Source of the DNA: an uncultured Collinsella sp.
GTDB lineage: Bacteria > Actinomycetota > Coriobacteriia > Coriobacteriales > Coriobacteriaceae
Length of the DNA stretch: 64,000 nt
Reading direction: 5' to 3'
Assembly: GCA_958413895.1 (NCBI GenBank)
Contig: CATYVQ010000015.1
Coordinates: 1 to 64,000 of the forward strand
Part shown: positions 19,772 to 31,300 of the stretch, piece by piece
Numbering within the stretch: the first letter of the stretch is position 1
How the letters are laid out: each line of letters begins with the position of its first letter
Program-made: the position numbers and the translations under genes
Notes under the pieces: model-generated
What the model saw: the letters and a program-made list of their open reading frames with translations, nothing else
What the model was told of the DNA's origin: nothing
The model's database searches: none

Positions 19772-20160
19772 GGGGCCCTCCCCTCTTAAGCGCCGGGCGG
19801 CGCGCGAATGTCGGAGCAGATTGTACGCGAGGCCAGCGCTTGGCAGGGGACGATTGAAGGCAATTATCGAGAATCAGCCCAGAATTTTGCACCGGGCTCG
19901 CTCAAAGTGTTCATTCGCCGACGTCTAGATTTGCATTCGTCAAGCTTTTGGCAAGGTTGCCCCAAAACTGTCCAATATCTAACCAAGAACTTGCCACATC
20001 GCTTGACGCACGACGCATCAAAAAATGCACTGCGACTTCTCGGACGTTTTTTGAGCATTATTATCGATAGCAGATAAACGCCGTTGATTGCTTTAAGCAG
20101 TTAAATTGCTTAATTTCTAACAAAGCAGATTAAATAAACTCGAAAAGCAATTTACCCAAC
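19772..20160. other. AT-rich intergenic stretch without a gene
   Basis: Upstream of prmC. It is clearly richer in A and T than the genes around it and has TTAAGCA/TGCTTAA-like words near 20090-20125. I see no credible coding sequence or RNA gene; the prmC promoter probably lies here. Confidence 0.5.
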
Positions 20161-20217
20161 CTAGTCATTTAAGAACGTCCCCAATGACTACATCTAAGGC
20201 ACCGCAGGTTGAGCATA
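20161..20217. repeat. 57-bp direct repeat R1
   Basis: Matches 20290-20346 at 54 of 57 positions. It contains the small inverted repeat TAGTCATT...AATGACTA around AAGAACGTCC. The word GTCCCCAATGACTAC recurs inverted near 36822-36835. Confidence 0.85.
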
Positions 20218-20254
20218 CCCAATGACTACCCAAGAGAACGCCGCAGGTAGAGAA

Positions 20255-20289
20255 CGGACAGCGAGCGACGTCCAGGGCGAACAAGTTGA
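20255..20289. repeat. Truncated copy of the structured element
   Basis: Resembles the left part of copy C (GCGAGCGACGTCCAGxGCGAACAAGTTG, 36858-36883) and then breaks off exactly where repeat R2 begins, as if a copy had been interrupted. Confidence 0.65.
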
Positions 20290-20346
20290 CTAGTCGTTTA
20301 AGAACGTCCCCAATGACTACATCTAAGGCGCTGCAGGTTGAGCATA
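20290..20346. repeat. 57-bp direct repeat R2
   Basis: Second copy of R1, differing at three positions. It separates the truncated element on its left from the intact copy B on its right. Confidence 0.85.
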
Positions 20347-20349
20347 AGT

Positions 20350-20495
20350 CAGCGAAAACGCCCCTAAGCGAGCAAGGTGACGTGAAAGAGGAGGGAAGCG
20401 TACTTCGGTACGCGACCGACGATTGAACGTCAGATTGCCGCTTAGGGGCGTTTGCAGCGTCGAGCCGTTACGCGGTTTGGCAAAACCGCGTAACC
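20350..20495. repeat. Structured intergenic element, copy B
   Basis: P1 is a perfect 15-bp helix (20356-20370 with 20439-20453). P2 is GCGTAC-TTCG-GTACGC (20398-20413), a cUUCGg tetraloop if transcribed on the plus strand. P3 is a 12-bp hairpin (20467-20494). The arms differ from the other copies but the pairing is kept. The element ends two to three bases from the prfA stop codon. Confidence 0.75.
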
Positions 20496-20497
20496 CA

Positions 20498-21565
20498 CTA
20501 CACAGCCTGTGCCAGCTTCTCGGCTCGCTCGGCGGCGGCGAGCGCCTCGATGACGGTACCGAGCTGATCGCCCAGAAGGACGCCGTTGTAGGTAGAGTTG
20601 AAGCCGATACGGTGATCGGTCACGCGGTCCTGGGGCTGGTTGTAAGTACGGATCTTCTCGGAACGGTTACCGTGGCCGATCTGGCTTTGGCGCTCGGCAC
20701 CGAGCTCGGCCTGCTGCTTCTCGAGTTCCATCTCGTACAGACGGGCACGCAGCATCTGCATGCAGACCTCGCGGTTCTGGATCTGGGAACGTTGCTCCTG
20801 CGACTGCACCACGGTGTTGGTGGGCAGGTGGGTGATGCGCACGGCGGAGTAGGTGGTGTTAACGCACTGACCGCCAGGGCCGGAGGCGCAGTAGGTGTCG
20901 ATGCGCAGGTCGGACTGGTTGATCTGGACGTCGATTTCCTCGGCCTCGGGAAGCACGGCGACGGTAGCCGTTGAAGTCTGGATGCGGCCCTGGGACTCGG
21001 TCTTAGGGACGCGCTGGACACGGTGCACGCCGGACTCGTACTTCATAACGGAGTAGACGCGGTCGCCCTCGACCTTGAACTCAATGGACTTAAAGCCGCC
21101 GGCCTCGCTGGGGCTGGAATCGAGCACGGTAGTCTTCCAGCCGCGCGACTCGCAAAAGCGCTGATACATCTTGTACAGGTCGCCGGCGAAGATGGCCGCC
21201 TCGTCGCCACCGGCGGCGGAGCGAATCTCGACGATGGTGTTCTTGTCGTCGTTGGGGTCACTCGGGATGAGCATGTACTTGATGTCTTCCTCGAGCTGGG
21301 GAAGCTTTTCCTCGTTCTCGGAGATGTCCATCTGGAGCATCTCCTTCTCGTCCGCATCGCTGGTGTCGCGGAGCATCTCCTTGGCGGCCTCGATGTCATC
21401 GAGCGCGCCGATGTACTCGCGCGAGGCAGCGATGAGGTCGGACTGGTGTGCGTACTCCTTGTTGAGACGCGTGAACTCCTTGATGTCGGAGGCGACGGCC
21501 GGGTCGGAAAGCTTCTTCTCGAGCTCCTCGTAGGCCTTAATGATCTTTTCGAGCTTGTCGCGCAT
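20498..21565 (-). CDS. prfA: Peptide chain release factor 1
   Basis: Terminates translation at UAA and UAG. The codon-recognition tripeptide is PKT (187-189, in VQRVPKTESQG), and the peptidyl-tRNA hydrolysis motif GGQ is at 231-233 in SGPGGQCVNTT. RF1 rather than RF2 because of the P-x-T motif. 355 residues, as expected. AAGGAG precedes the ATG. The GGQ-modifying prmC is downstream. Confidence 0.95.
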   Translation of the reverse strand: MRDKLEKIIKAYEELEKKLSDPAVASDIKEFTRLNKEYAHQSDLIAASREYIGALDDIEAAKEMLRDTSDADEKEMLQMDISENEEKLPQLEEDIKYMLIPSDPNDDKNTIVEIRSAAGGDEAAIFAGDLYKMYQRFCESRGWKTTVLDSSPSEAGGFKSIEFKVEGDRVYSVMKYESGVHRVQRVPKTESQGRIQTSTATVAVLPEAEEIDVQINQSDLRIDTYCASGPGGQCVNTTYSAVRITHLPTNTVVQSQEQRSQIQNREVCMQMLRARLYEMELEKQQAELGAERQSQIGHGNRSEKIRTYNQPQDRVTDHRIGFNSTYNGVLLGDQLGTVIEALAAAERAEKLAQAV

Positions 21566-21903
21566 GGCGGGACTCCTTTATGTGCGTGAAGGCGAAAATC
21601 GGCAGAGTTGATGGGGCGCGCGGCGCCACTGCGGGGGTAAGCCCAGCTAGAACATGTCGATCTTCAGATACATGCGCATCCCTTCGCGTATGAGGTACAT
21701 AGTTGCGGTCTAACCCATACATGATAGCGTGCGCAGGCATACCTGCATATAACCCGCACGGAATGCGACAAAGGGTCAGTCTCTTTCCTTGAATACAACT
21801 TCATCCGAACGCCTCCCGCATTTATCCGCACATATACGGATAAATTTGGGAATCCGATACCCTGAGGGCCGGATCGGCCGGCCCCGGGAGATCGGAGGAC
21901 GCC
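21566..21903. other. Intergenic region upstream of prfA
   Basis: No convincing gene. It contains one half of the GTGACAAAGGG hairpin family near 21766-21785 (GCGACAAAGGGTCAGTCTC), an inverted repeat TATCCG...CGGATA at 21826-21843, and the likely prfA promoter. A ten-codon frame on the minus strand near 21655-21690 could be a leader peptide but has no supporting feature. Confidence 0.4.
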
Positions 21904-22232
21904 ATGTCCGGAAAGGGCGGGAAGGGCGCCGCGAGGGCGGTCCCGAGGACCCACGGCAGGCTCACCGGGTACGAGCGGGACACGGTCCAGAGGATGCTGA
22001 AGCGCAGGGTTCGCTCGGCCACTTCCTCGAGAGGTTCAAGGGCGTATCGACCCGCAGGCTCCACAGCTGCCTGATGTGGTTCAGATGGCTGCGCGAGGCC
22101 GCACGCGTCGGGGACAGGACGTCGCTCATGCGCGAGCAGCTCGACGACGGGCGCTACGAAAAGATCCGGAAGAAGATGATGGAGCCGGAGTACGAGTTCC
22201 ATCTGGAGCCGGACGTGCAAACGGCGGGTTAA
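21904..22232 (+). pseudogene. Transposase remnant with internal deletion and frameshift
   Basis: The 3' part encodes HFLERFKGVSTRRL followed by a charged C-terminus (YEKIRKKMMEPEYEFH), which resembles the C-terminal end of an ISXO2/IS1595-type transposase. The 5' part begins at an ATG with CGGAGGA upstream and encodes LTGYERDTVQRML, which looks like a transposase N-terminus but is in another frame. The two parts meet near 22010, so most of the catalytic core is missing. Family assignment is tentative. Confidence 0.5.
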
Positions 22233-22246
22233 CATAGCCTTTCACC

Positions 22247-22286
22247 AAAAAGGGCGAGCGGCCGCGCCCTGCGACCACCCGCCCTC
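22247..22286 (-). terminator. Probable terminator of the adhesin gene
   Basis: On the minus strand GAGGGCG and CGCCCTTTTT can pair around a GC-rich loop about 30 bases after the adhesin stop codon, followed by a short T-run. Confidence 0.5.
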
Positions 22287-22313
22287 AATCAAAGCCCTTC
22301 TCGGCCGCCGTAG

Positions 22314-25300
22314 CTACCGGTTCCGGCGCCGCAGGATAACGCCTGCGGCGATCAGCACCACCGCGCCGCCCGCGATGCCACCCAGGGCCATCGGCGACAA
22401 GCTGGTATCGCCCGTATACGGCAGACCCGGCTTCTCCTCCTTCGGCACCGGTGACTTGCTCGGCGGATTGGTGGGCGGCTCCGTCGGCGGGGTGGTCGGC
22501 GGCGTGTACGTGTTCTTGAACACCGGCGGCACGGCGCCGTCATAGGTTACCGTCGCCACCAGATGGCCCGCACCGTCGTCCGTCACCGTCACCGTTACCC
22601 GGTGCTCGGCCGCGTCGTACGTCACGTTCTTCTGACCGTCGTCCACCTCGGAGATGCTGTAGGCGTACGTTCCGGGCTTGTCGTACGAGATCGCCTCGAA
22701 GCCCACCGTGCCGTCCGCCGCGTTCTTTGCGGTCTGCAGCACCTTGCCGTCGGCATCCTTCAGCTGGAAGGAGAACTGCCCTTCCTTCAGGTCCTCGCCG
22801 CTCAGCACCTTGGAGGCCCCCAGCTTCACCTCAGTCGCGGCCGGCGCGTAACTGTTGCTGAACGCCACCGCATCCGCAGCCTTGCCGCCCTTGCTGTAGG
22901 CAACCTGCGCCTCCAGCGCGTGCGTCTCCGCATTCTCCGTCACCGTCACCGTCGCGGTAAAGACCGTCGTGTCGTAGGTGACGCCGTTCGCCGTCGCCCC
23001 TGCCCGCTCGGACACGGTGTAGACGTACGTCCCCACCTTGTCCAGCTGCAGCGGCGCGAAGCCGAACGTGCCGTCGGCGCCGTTCTGCACCGTCTGCACC
23101 ACGTTACCGTCGGCGTCCTTCAGGTCGAAGAAGAACTCACCCTCGGCCAGGTCGCGGCCGGTCAGAGCCTTCGTTCCGGTAATCGTCGCCGTCGTTGCCG
23201 TCGGCGTGTAGGTGTTGGTGAAGGTCAGATCCGCAGCCGTCTTGTTCGCCGTCGCGGTCAGCTGGCCGCTGCCGTCATCGGTCACGTTCACCGTTACGTC
23301 CAGCACCGCATCGCTGTAAGTGATGGTGCCATCTTGGCCCGCAACCTCCTTCACCTGGTACGCATGCGAACCAGTTGCGGTGTACGAGATGGCCTTGAAG
23401 GTAAACGCTTTACCCACGTTCGTGGTCCGGTCGATCTCCTGCCCGGTGGCCACGTCAATCAGCGCGAATGTGAACTCGCCATCGGCGGGCGTCCGCGTGG
23501 TGGCCGGGTCGGCATTCTCAAGCACCTTGGTGCCAGAGATCTGGTAGGAGGTCTGACCCGGCTGGTAGCTGTTCGCAAACGTCATGGTATTGGGGGTGAC
23601 GCCGTTCTCGGTGCCCTCGCTCGGTTTCACCGTAGAGCTCTCTACCACCAGCTTGCCGTCGTTGTTGTCCTTCACCACGTAGGTCAGGGTGTACGTCTTG
23701 CCGGTGTAGGTCACGCCCGGCACGCCCGGCGCGCCGTCCGTCGGCTGCACCTCGCGGACCGTGTAGGTAAAGGTGCCCGCATGGTCGAAGGTCAGCTTGT
23801 CGAAGGCAACCTTACCGTCGGCATCGTTCTTCTGGGTCTGGATCACCGAGCCGTCAGACCCCATCAGCTCGAAGGCGAAATCTCCCGCCTTTAGCTGATA
23901 GCTGCCGTCGTGCACGTTAACGCTCTTGGTGAGGGCGATCGCACCGGAGTCCGTCGCCTGTGCCTCGTAGGTGTTGGTGAAGGTGGGCTTCGTGGCGTCC
24001 GTACCGTCGTAGGCGACGCTCGCCTGCAGCGTGCCGGCATTGTCCGCAACCGTCACCACGGCATGGTGCACCGCGGCGTCGTAGGTCACGTAGGCCAGAT
24101 CGCCCTTCCGCTCAACGATGGTGTACTCGTGCGTGCCCGGCTTCGCGTAGGAGAAGGCGTCGAAGCCGACGCTTCCGTTCGTGTCGTTGGTCGCGGTCCG
24201 GACGGGATTGGCCTCGGCAAGCTGCTCAGCCGTCAGGTTGCCCTCGTACACATCGAAGGTGAACTCGCCGCCCTTGAGTACGATCGGCGTGTTGTCGTCC
24301 TTCTTCACGTAGCTCTTCTGCGCACCGAGGGCCAGGCCGGTCGCGGCCGGCTGGTAGGTGTTGGTGAAGGTCTCCGGGCCGGATGTGCTCGTCACGATCG
24401 CCTTCGCATTCAGTGCTCCGTTCCCGCCGTCTGTGACCTTCACCGTGTAGGTGAGCGCATGGGTGTCGTAGACCATGCCCGGCTCCGCGCCCGGCTGCTC
24501 CACGATGGTGTAGGTGAAGTCCTTGCTCGCGGCGCCGCCCAGGTCGGCGAGCTCGAAGTGGCGCGTAAAGCTGATCTTGCCATCGGCCTTATTCGTCGTG
24601 GTGGCGAGCACCTTGCCGTCGGCGTCCTTCAGCTCGAACGTGTACTCGCCGCCCTTCAGCTTGGTGTCGTGCGTGAAGCCCGGCGCGACCGCAACGACCT
24701 TGGTCGCCGTCAGCTCCACGGATCCCTTTGCGGTGTAGGTGTTCGTGAAGGTGGGGGCATCGGCCTTGTCACCATCGTAGGCAACGGCGGCGTCCAGCTT
24801 GCCAGCTTTGTCCACGACCTTCACCACGGCGTGGTGCACCGTGTCGTCGAAGGTCACGTGGGACAGGTCGCCCTTCTTCTCCACGATGGTGTACTTGTAC
24901 TCGCCGGCCTTGGTGTAGTTGATGGCCGGGAAGGTGACGGTACCGTCCTCGCCGTTCTCGGCGGTCTGGATGGGTTGTTTGTCCTTCAGCTGCTCAGCCG
25001 TCAGATCGCCCTCGTACAGGTTGAAGGTGAACTCGCCGCCCTTGAGCGCAGCCGGCGTGCTATCGGACTTCACGTAGGTCTTCTTCGCCGTGAGCGCCAC
25101 CGAGGTCCCGGCGGGCTGGTACTTGTTGGTGAAGGTCGGGATATCGTTCTTGCCGTCGTAAGTGACGGTCGCCTTCGCCTTGTCGCCCTCCGCCTTCACC
25201 GAGACGTGAACCTTCACCGCCGTTGAATCGTAGGTGATGGTCGAGTCGCTGCCAGCGACCTCCTTGAGCGTGTAGTCGTACTCGCCCAGGTTCAGGTTCT

Positions 25301-28300
25301 CGACGGCCAGCTTGACGTTGCCGCCCCGGTCGTTGGTGCCCTTGGCGACCTCGTTGCCGGCCTGGTCGTACAGGCCGAAGGCGAACGCGCCGCCCGTCAG
25401 CGCCTTGCCCGTGAGGGTCTTCGTCGCCTCGACGGTTGCACCGGCCGTCGGCTTCGCGTTGGTGAAGGTCGGCACGGCCTTATCGCCGCCGTAGGTGGCG
25501 ACCGCCTTTAGCGTGCCGTTCTTGTTATCAGTGACCCTAACGTGCACGTTCACCGTCTTGCCGTCGTACACGACGGTCGAGTCGTTACCGGTAACTTCCT
25601 TGATGGTGTACTCGTAGTCACCGGCCTCGGTGTAGTTGATGGGCTGGAAGGTAATGTTGCCGTTTTTGTCGTTTGTGCCGGTCTCAATGGGCGTGCCTTC
25701 CGTCTTGTCACCCTTGTACAGAGCGAACGAGAAGTCGTTCCCCGCGAGCGCACCGCCCGTAAAGCGTTTCTTCGCCGCCAGGGTCACGGAACCCTTCGCA
25801 GCATAGCTGTTGGTAAAGGTGACGAGGTTCACCTTGCCGTCCTTGACCTCAGCCTTGATGGGCTTGGCCTCAGCGTCACCATCCTTCTTCACCGTCACGC
25901 CTGTGACAGTCAGCTTGGCATTCTTGTCCTCAACCTTCACCGTGACGGTGTAGGTGGAATCGTCCATTGTCCAACCGGCGTTCTGCGTACCAGCCGTATT
26001 AGGATCGTCATCGTCCCCGTGGGCCTCGGTGAGCGTGAACGTGTACTCGCCTGCCTTGTTGAATTTCATGCCGGAGAAGTTGAGGGTCTGACCGTCCTTG
26101 CTGGTGATCTCCCCCTTCGTGGTCTTGGACTCCGAGGTTGTGTCATCCTTCAAGCCGTCAGCCTCCAGATCGCCGGCGGCAATCTTATCCTTCGTCTCCG
26201 GAGTGGCGGTCAGCGTGAACGAGAACGCCTTCTCCGTGCTCTCAACACCGGAGATCTTCTTCGTTACCTGCGGGGTCAGCTCGTCGCTGGCGTCCGTCTT
26301 GTAGCTGTTCTCGAACGGAATAGTCGCCGTGTTGTCCTCGAGCGAGGCGCTAGGGGCAAACTTACGGTAATCGACCCTCTTGCCATCACTGTTCAGAACC
26401 GTCGTCTCGACTTTCAGTGTGCCGTCGCCGTTGTCGGACACTGCGATCTCGACGGTATAGACCGTCTTGTCGTAGGTGTAGCCGGCGGGAACGGGCTTCG
26501 GCACGTTCTCTTCCACCCTGTATCGGTAGACGTTGGCGCGGCATTCATTGCTCACGTCGTCGTGCGTGAACTGCAAGCCCTTCGGCAGCAAGCTCACGGT
26601 CTTGGTGTCCCCGAGCTTCATCTCGGGAATCTTGAAGGTCTCCGCCCCACCCGTGATGTCGAGCTTCTTCGCCGCGGCGTCGGCGGAGGTCAGGATGAAC
26701 TTCGTGCCATCCTGACCCTCGGCCTGATAGTCCTCGGGCGTCACCGTAAAGCTGAATGTGCTGCTTGCATCACCGGTGCCGGTGAATTTCTTCTCAATCT
26801 GTAGACCGGCCTTCGCACCGTACTCAATCGTCTCGACCTTGTACTCGTTCTTGAACGGGACGATAGGCGTAGCGGGCTTCGCACCGCGACTCGAGACCGT
26901 CTGCACGTAGTTAGTCGTGGTATCGAGGCCCTTAATCGTCTCGGCCGTCAGCGCATCAACGTTGTCGTCCTCGCCAACAAGCGTCGTCACGTCCGGCCCC
27001 TTCACGACCGTCGTCACGGTGTAGAGCTGACCCTTGTTATCCAGGTTCGGTTTCACCGCGATGAGCACGTAGGCGTCACCGGGGTACTCGGTGTCATACG
27101 TGTATCCACCAGCGTTGGCGCCATGTACCTCAGACACCTTGTACACGTACATCTTGTTGTAGCTCAGCTGCGTGAAGTTCATCTTCAGCTTACCGGACAT
27201 CGTGGCGGTCTGCGTATCGTCACCGTCATCCTTGCCCACGGTATTCGTGAACGACTTATCGGTATCAGCCGGCTCCGGGGCCTTCGTGCCGTTATACGTC
27301 ATCGCCTCGATGGTGAACGGGAACATGCCATTCTCCAGCGGGGTACCGACCAGAGTCTTGGTCACATCGATGCCCGCGTAGGTACCGGAGGCCGTATAGG
27401 TGTTGGTAAACGCGGCAGCGCCCGTCACCTGCCGATCGGCATCCGTCGTCGCCTGCTTGTTGTCGTACGCAACTGACGCGGTCAGCTTACCGGCATGCGT
27501 GCCGTTCTCGATATCGGTCACTGTGTACGTCACTGTGGACGTATGGCCGTCATAGCTGATGCCTGTCTTGTCCGCGTCGGTCGGCCTCGTCTCGTTCACT
27601 TTGAACGTATACACGCCCGGCTTGGTAAACACAAGGTCGCCCGTGCCGAACGGGGTGGTGCGCATCGCGTCGCCGGGACCTGCGATCTCGACCTTAGTCG
27701 TCAAATCGCCAGTCTCATCGGAGTCGGCAGCCTTCTTCTGAGTAACGGCCTCGTTTTTAACTGCTTTCATCGTGGCGTCATCCGCCGGCGTCAGCGTGAA
27801 ATCGAACTTGTCATCCTGCTCCCACGCACGCCCAGCCAGCGTCTTCTGCACAGTAACCGGTGCCGACGTCGTCTGCGTCACCGTGTAGGTGTTCTTGAAC
27901 GGGATATATCCACCCGTGTCCGTCAGCTGCGTGCCGTCGGCCTTCCAATACGTGGCCGTGGAGGACAGGCACTTACCCGTCCCAGACTCGTTATCAACCT
28001 GCTGGTTCTTCACCAGCACGTAGTACACCGTATCGTCGTAGCCTATGCCACTGGACGTCGATGTATCGGAATCCTTGACCTCGGTCACCTTGTACACGTA
28101 GGTGAGGTTCTCGCTCTCCATCGTATAGGTGATCTGCGGGAACGCAGCGATACCGTCGTCATCGTTCTTCGCCGTGGTCGTGGTGGACGTGCACCCCTTA
28201 GGCATGGGGACCTTGCTGGCACCGACGCTGTAGGAGGTGGCGAGCTTGCCGAAATCGATGGCTCCACTCGGCACGGCATCATTCTTCATCCCGCCGAGTG

Positions 28301-31300
28301 CCTCGAGCTGGAACGTGAACTTATCCTTCACAAGCGGATTTGCACCGGACTGGTCGGCATACGTCTTCTGCACGTTGAAGGAGATGGTCTCCTCATCGGT
28401 GTTATAGGCGTTCGTGATCTTGGCGATTTTGTCAGCGACCTCGATCGGGCTGTCCTCATGGCTCACGCCGTCGTCGGTGTAGGTCTGCTCCATCTTGACT
28501 GCCGGCTGCGACAGCGTGCCGTCGCCGCTATCCTTCACCGTCACCGTGACGCGGTAGGAAGCGCTTGAATACCCGAACCCGGGCAGCCAGCTAGCGTCGT
28601 TTTGAGACGGCGTGGCCTCGGCAATGAGATAGGTGTAGGTGCCGGGCTTGGCGTACTCAATATTGCCGAAGTCGAACTTGTCCCCGTTCTTGACGGTCTT
28701 CACAACCTGCTTCATACCACTCACGGGCGCATCCTTGGCACCGGCGGGCATCGGCGTTCCCTTGTCCGCGCGCAGGTAAATCTTGAAGCTATCGCCATCC
28801 TTCCAGTCACGGCCCCGGAGCACCTTCTGCGCCCAGAACGCATTGGTGAGCGTCACCGGCGGCTTTACGCTGTAGGTATTCGTGAATACCAGCTTGTTGG
28901 CGGCGGCCACCGTGCCGTCGGCGTTCTGCTTTGCGATCGTGCCGGAGATGCTGTCGCCCTCGCCGCTCAGGGCGTTGCCGCCCTGCTCGCGCTTGGTCAG
29001 CGTGAAGCCGGCCGGCATCTTGTCCGTATCGGCCAGCTCCTGCACCGTGTAGGCGTCGTGCTCGTCGAGACCGTACACGCGGATCGTCTGGCCGGCCGTG
29101 ATGGTCTGCTCGCGGCCGTTCGTCAGGTCGAACATATCGCCGACCTGCTTCTCGCTTGCGGCCCCCGCGTTCTCAAACACTGCGGCCTTGTACGTCTTCC
29201 CCGCCGTCGTGGGCACGGTGAACTTGAAGGTGAACTTCGCGTCCTTATTGCCCGTCAGTCCCTTCGGCACCACGACATGCTTGGTCACTTCGAGGCTCGC
29301 CTCGCGCTTGTTAGCCACGCGCACACAGGTGGCACCCGTGAACAGGGCATTCAGGTTCATGTCGCCCAGATTGGCACGGGCACCTTTCGACGTGGTCCCC
29401 TTGGGCCGCTCGTCCTGGGTGATACCCATACGTATCCAGCCCGTCTCGGTCTCCAGGCGGTAGGGTTTGCCCTCCTCGGTGGGCCCATACTGGTACATGC
29501 GTCCGTTAGCGCCGTACTTGAGGCGCACTGTGTCGTCTGCACCCACGGGTTCGACATCGGTCCACGTCAGGTTGCCGTTATCATTGGTCTCGCCATTCGA
29601 GGTCTGCCGCGTACCTTTGATCCACGTAAGCGTGTTGTCGATGTCGCCCTCTGCGCCAAACTGGCCCAGACTCTTCATGAGCGCGCCCGGGCCCACGAAC
29701 GTCGAAACGCCGTCATCGTCCGTACCAGCATCGGCATGGACGCCGTAATCGTCCACAATCACCTTGGTGAGCGTGTCGTTAAGCAGGAAGCCCTTGGGAG
29801 CCGAGACCTCCTTTAGGAAGTAAGTTCCATTCACGAGCGGCATGTTACCGGCGCTTGTATTCGGGAATATGCCCGCACCTTCGAGCGAGACCGGGTTGCC
29901 GACCGACCCCGTCGTCAGGGTGTCGTAGGGGGTCTGCTCGCCCTTGAGCACGACCTTGCCGTTCGCGTCTGTTGTCACCTGATCGGCCGTGTACAGGCCG
30001 AACTTCGCCCCGTCAACGGGCTTACCCTCGGAATCGGTCTTCTGCACGAACAGGCGATTCTGGATGTTCGTGACGAGCAGGCGCGTGGCGAACTGCCGCT
30101 TGAAGTTCGTGCCGTCTGCGATGTCGTCGCTGTACACGTGGACTGTGTTCTCAGGCGTCGCGTCGCCGATCGAGCTCGCCGTTGTGTGGTAGATGGCCAC
30201 CGTGTACTCGGCATCCTTGCGGGCATCACCGCTCAGCAGGTAGTAGTACTTGGAGATGTCACCGGGCAGATTTTGAATCTCTACCTGGTACTGGCCGCTC
30301 GTGTTGAGCGTGAAGGCGTGCAGGTCCTTCTTCGCCGCCTCGATAGCGCCGGCCTTGCTCGACTTCTCGACGAGGGTGTACCCCGCTCCCGTCGATGGGT
30401 CGCCCGACACGGCGTACCAATTGTTCTGATCTTTGATATCTGCGTTTGCGCTTTTATCGCGCTTGAGCACCACAGCGAACAGTATGCCGGACTCCAGGTC
30501 GTCGATCTTGTCGGACTTCGTCAGGTTATCATTTGCCTTGTACACGGTCGACGGCGCGGTGATGGTCTCCTTCGCAGCGGCGAACGCACCGGTCTTCCAC
30601 ACGACGCTGTCCGCGTCCATACCGCCGCGGTTGATGATGACGCCGCCCGCGTCCTTCTTGTCGCTTGCGGGCACGTACTCGAGCTGCATGTTACCGTCCG
30701 TTGCCGTGAGGCTCGAGCGGTAACCGTTGGGCGCTTTTGTTTCCTTCAGGAGGTAGTGCTGGTAATGATACTCTTTATAAAGGTCATCGAAGTTGATAAC
30801 GCCGTTGTCCACGTCATTTGTGAGCGTCAGTTGTCCATTCGCGTTCGTGGTGCCGGAGCCAAGTAGGTTATTTTGATTAGCGGTCGTGTCAGTGAAGTTC
30901 TCGTCTGTCTTGTACAGCGCGAACTGAGCACCCTCCACCAGACCGCCATCCTGGTCGAACTTGATGATGTCGGACTCGGGCACCGTCACGAGGTTGAACT
31001 TGAGTTCCATGTTGGAGTCGGTGGCGCCGCGCTCCAGGTAGAAGAACTTGAGGGTGTGGTTGGTGCCGTCTTTGAAGGTGTTGCCGTCGAAGCCCGAAGT
31101 GCCCTTTTTCGCCGCCTGGTACTTGCTCAGCAGCGTGCCGTCGCTTTTGTCGTTCACCTTAATGTCGCCCGTATGAAAGTTGATACTCAGACTCGCACGG
31201 CTGTGAATACCGCCGATATCACCCACGAGGACATCATCGATGAACACCCAGACGTCATCATCGCCGGCGAACTCGAAGGTCATGTCCTTCTTATCGTTCG

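Noticed and set aside
21537..21740. 67-codon frame on the minus strand upstream of prfA, considered as ribosomal protein L31
   Set aside because: No cysteine motif or L31 signature, and it overlaps the prfA start.
22700..28900. Tandem DNA repeats inside the adhesin gene
   Set aside because: The repeats are explained by the protein domain architecture; they are diverged at DNA level and not a separate element.
22563..29816. Several long open frames on the plus strand opposite the giant adhesin gene (for example 22563-23894, 23910-25226, 25542-26804, 28602-29816)
   Set aside because: They mirror the repeated adhesin codons, have Val/Gly/Arg-rich composition and no ribosome binding sites or recognisable domains. 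High GC content leaves the antisense frame open.
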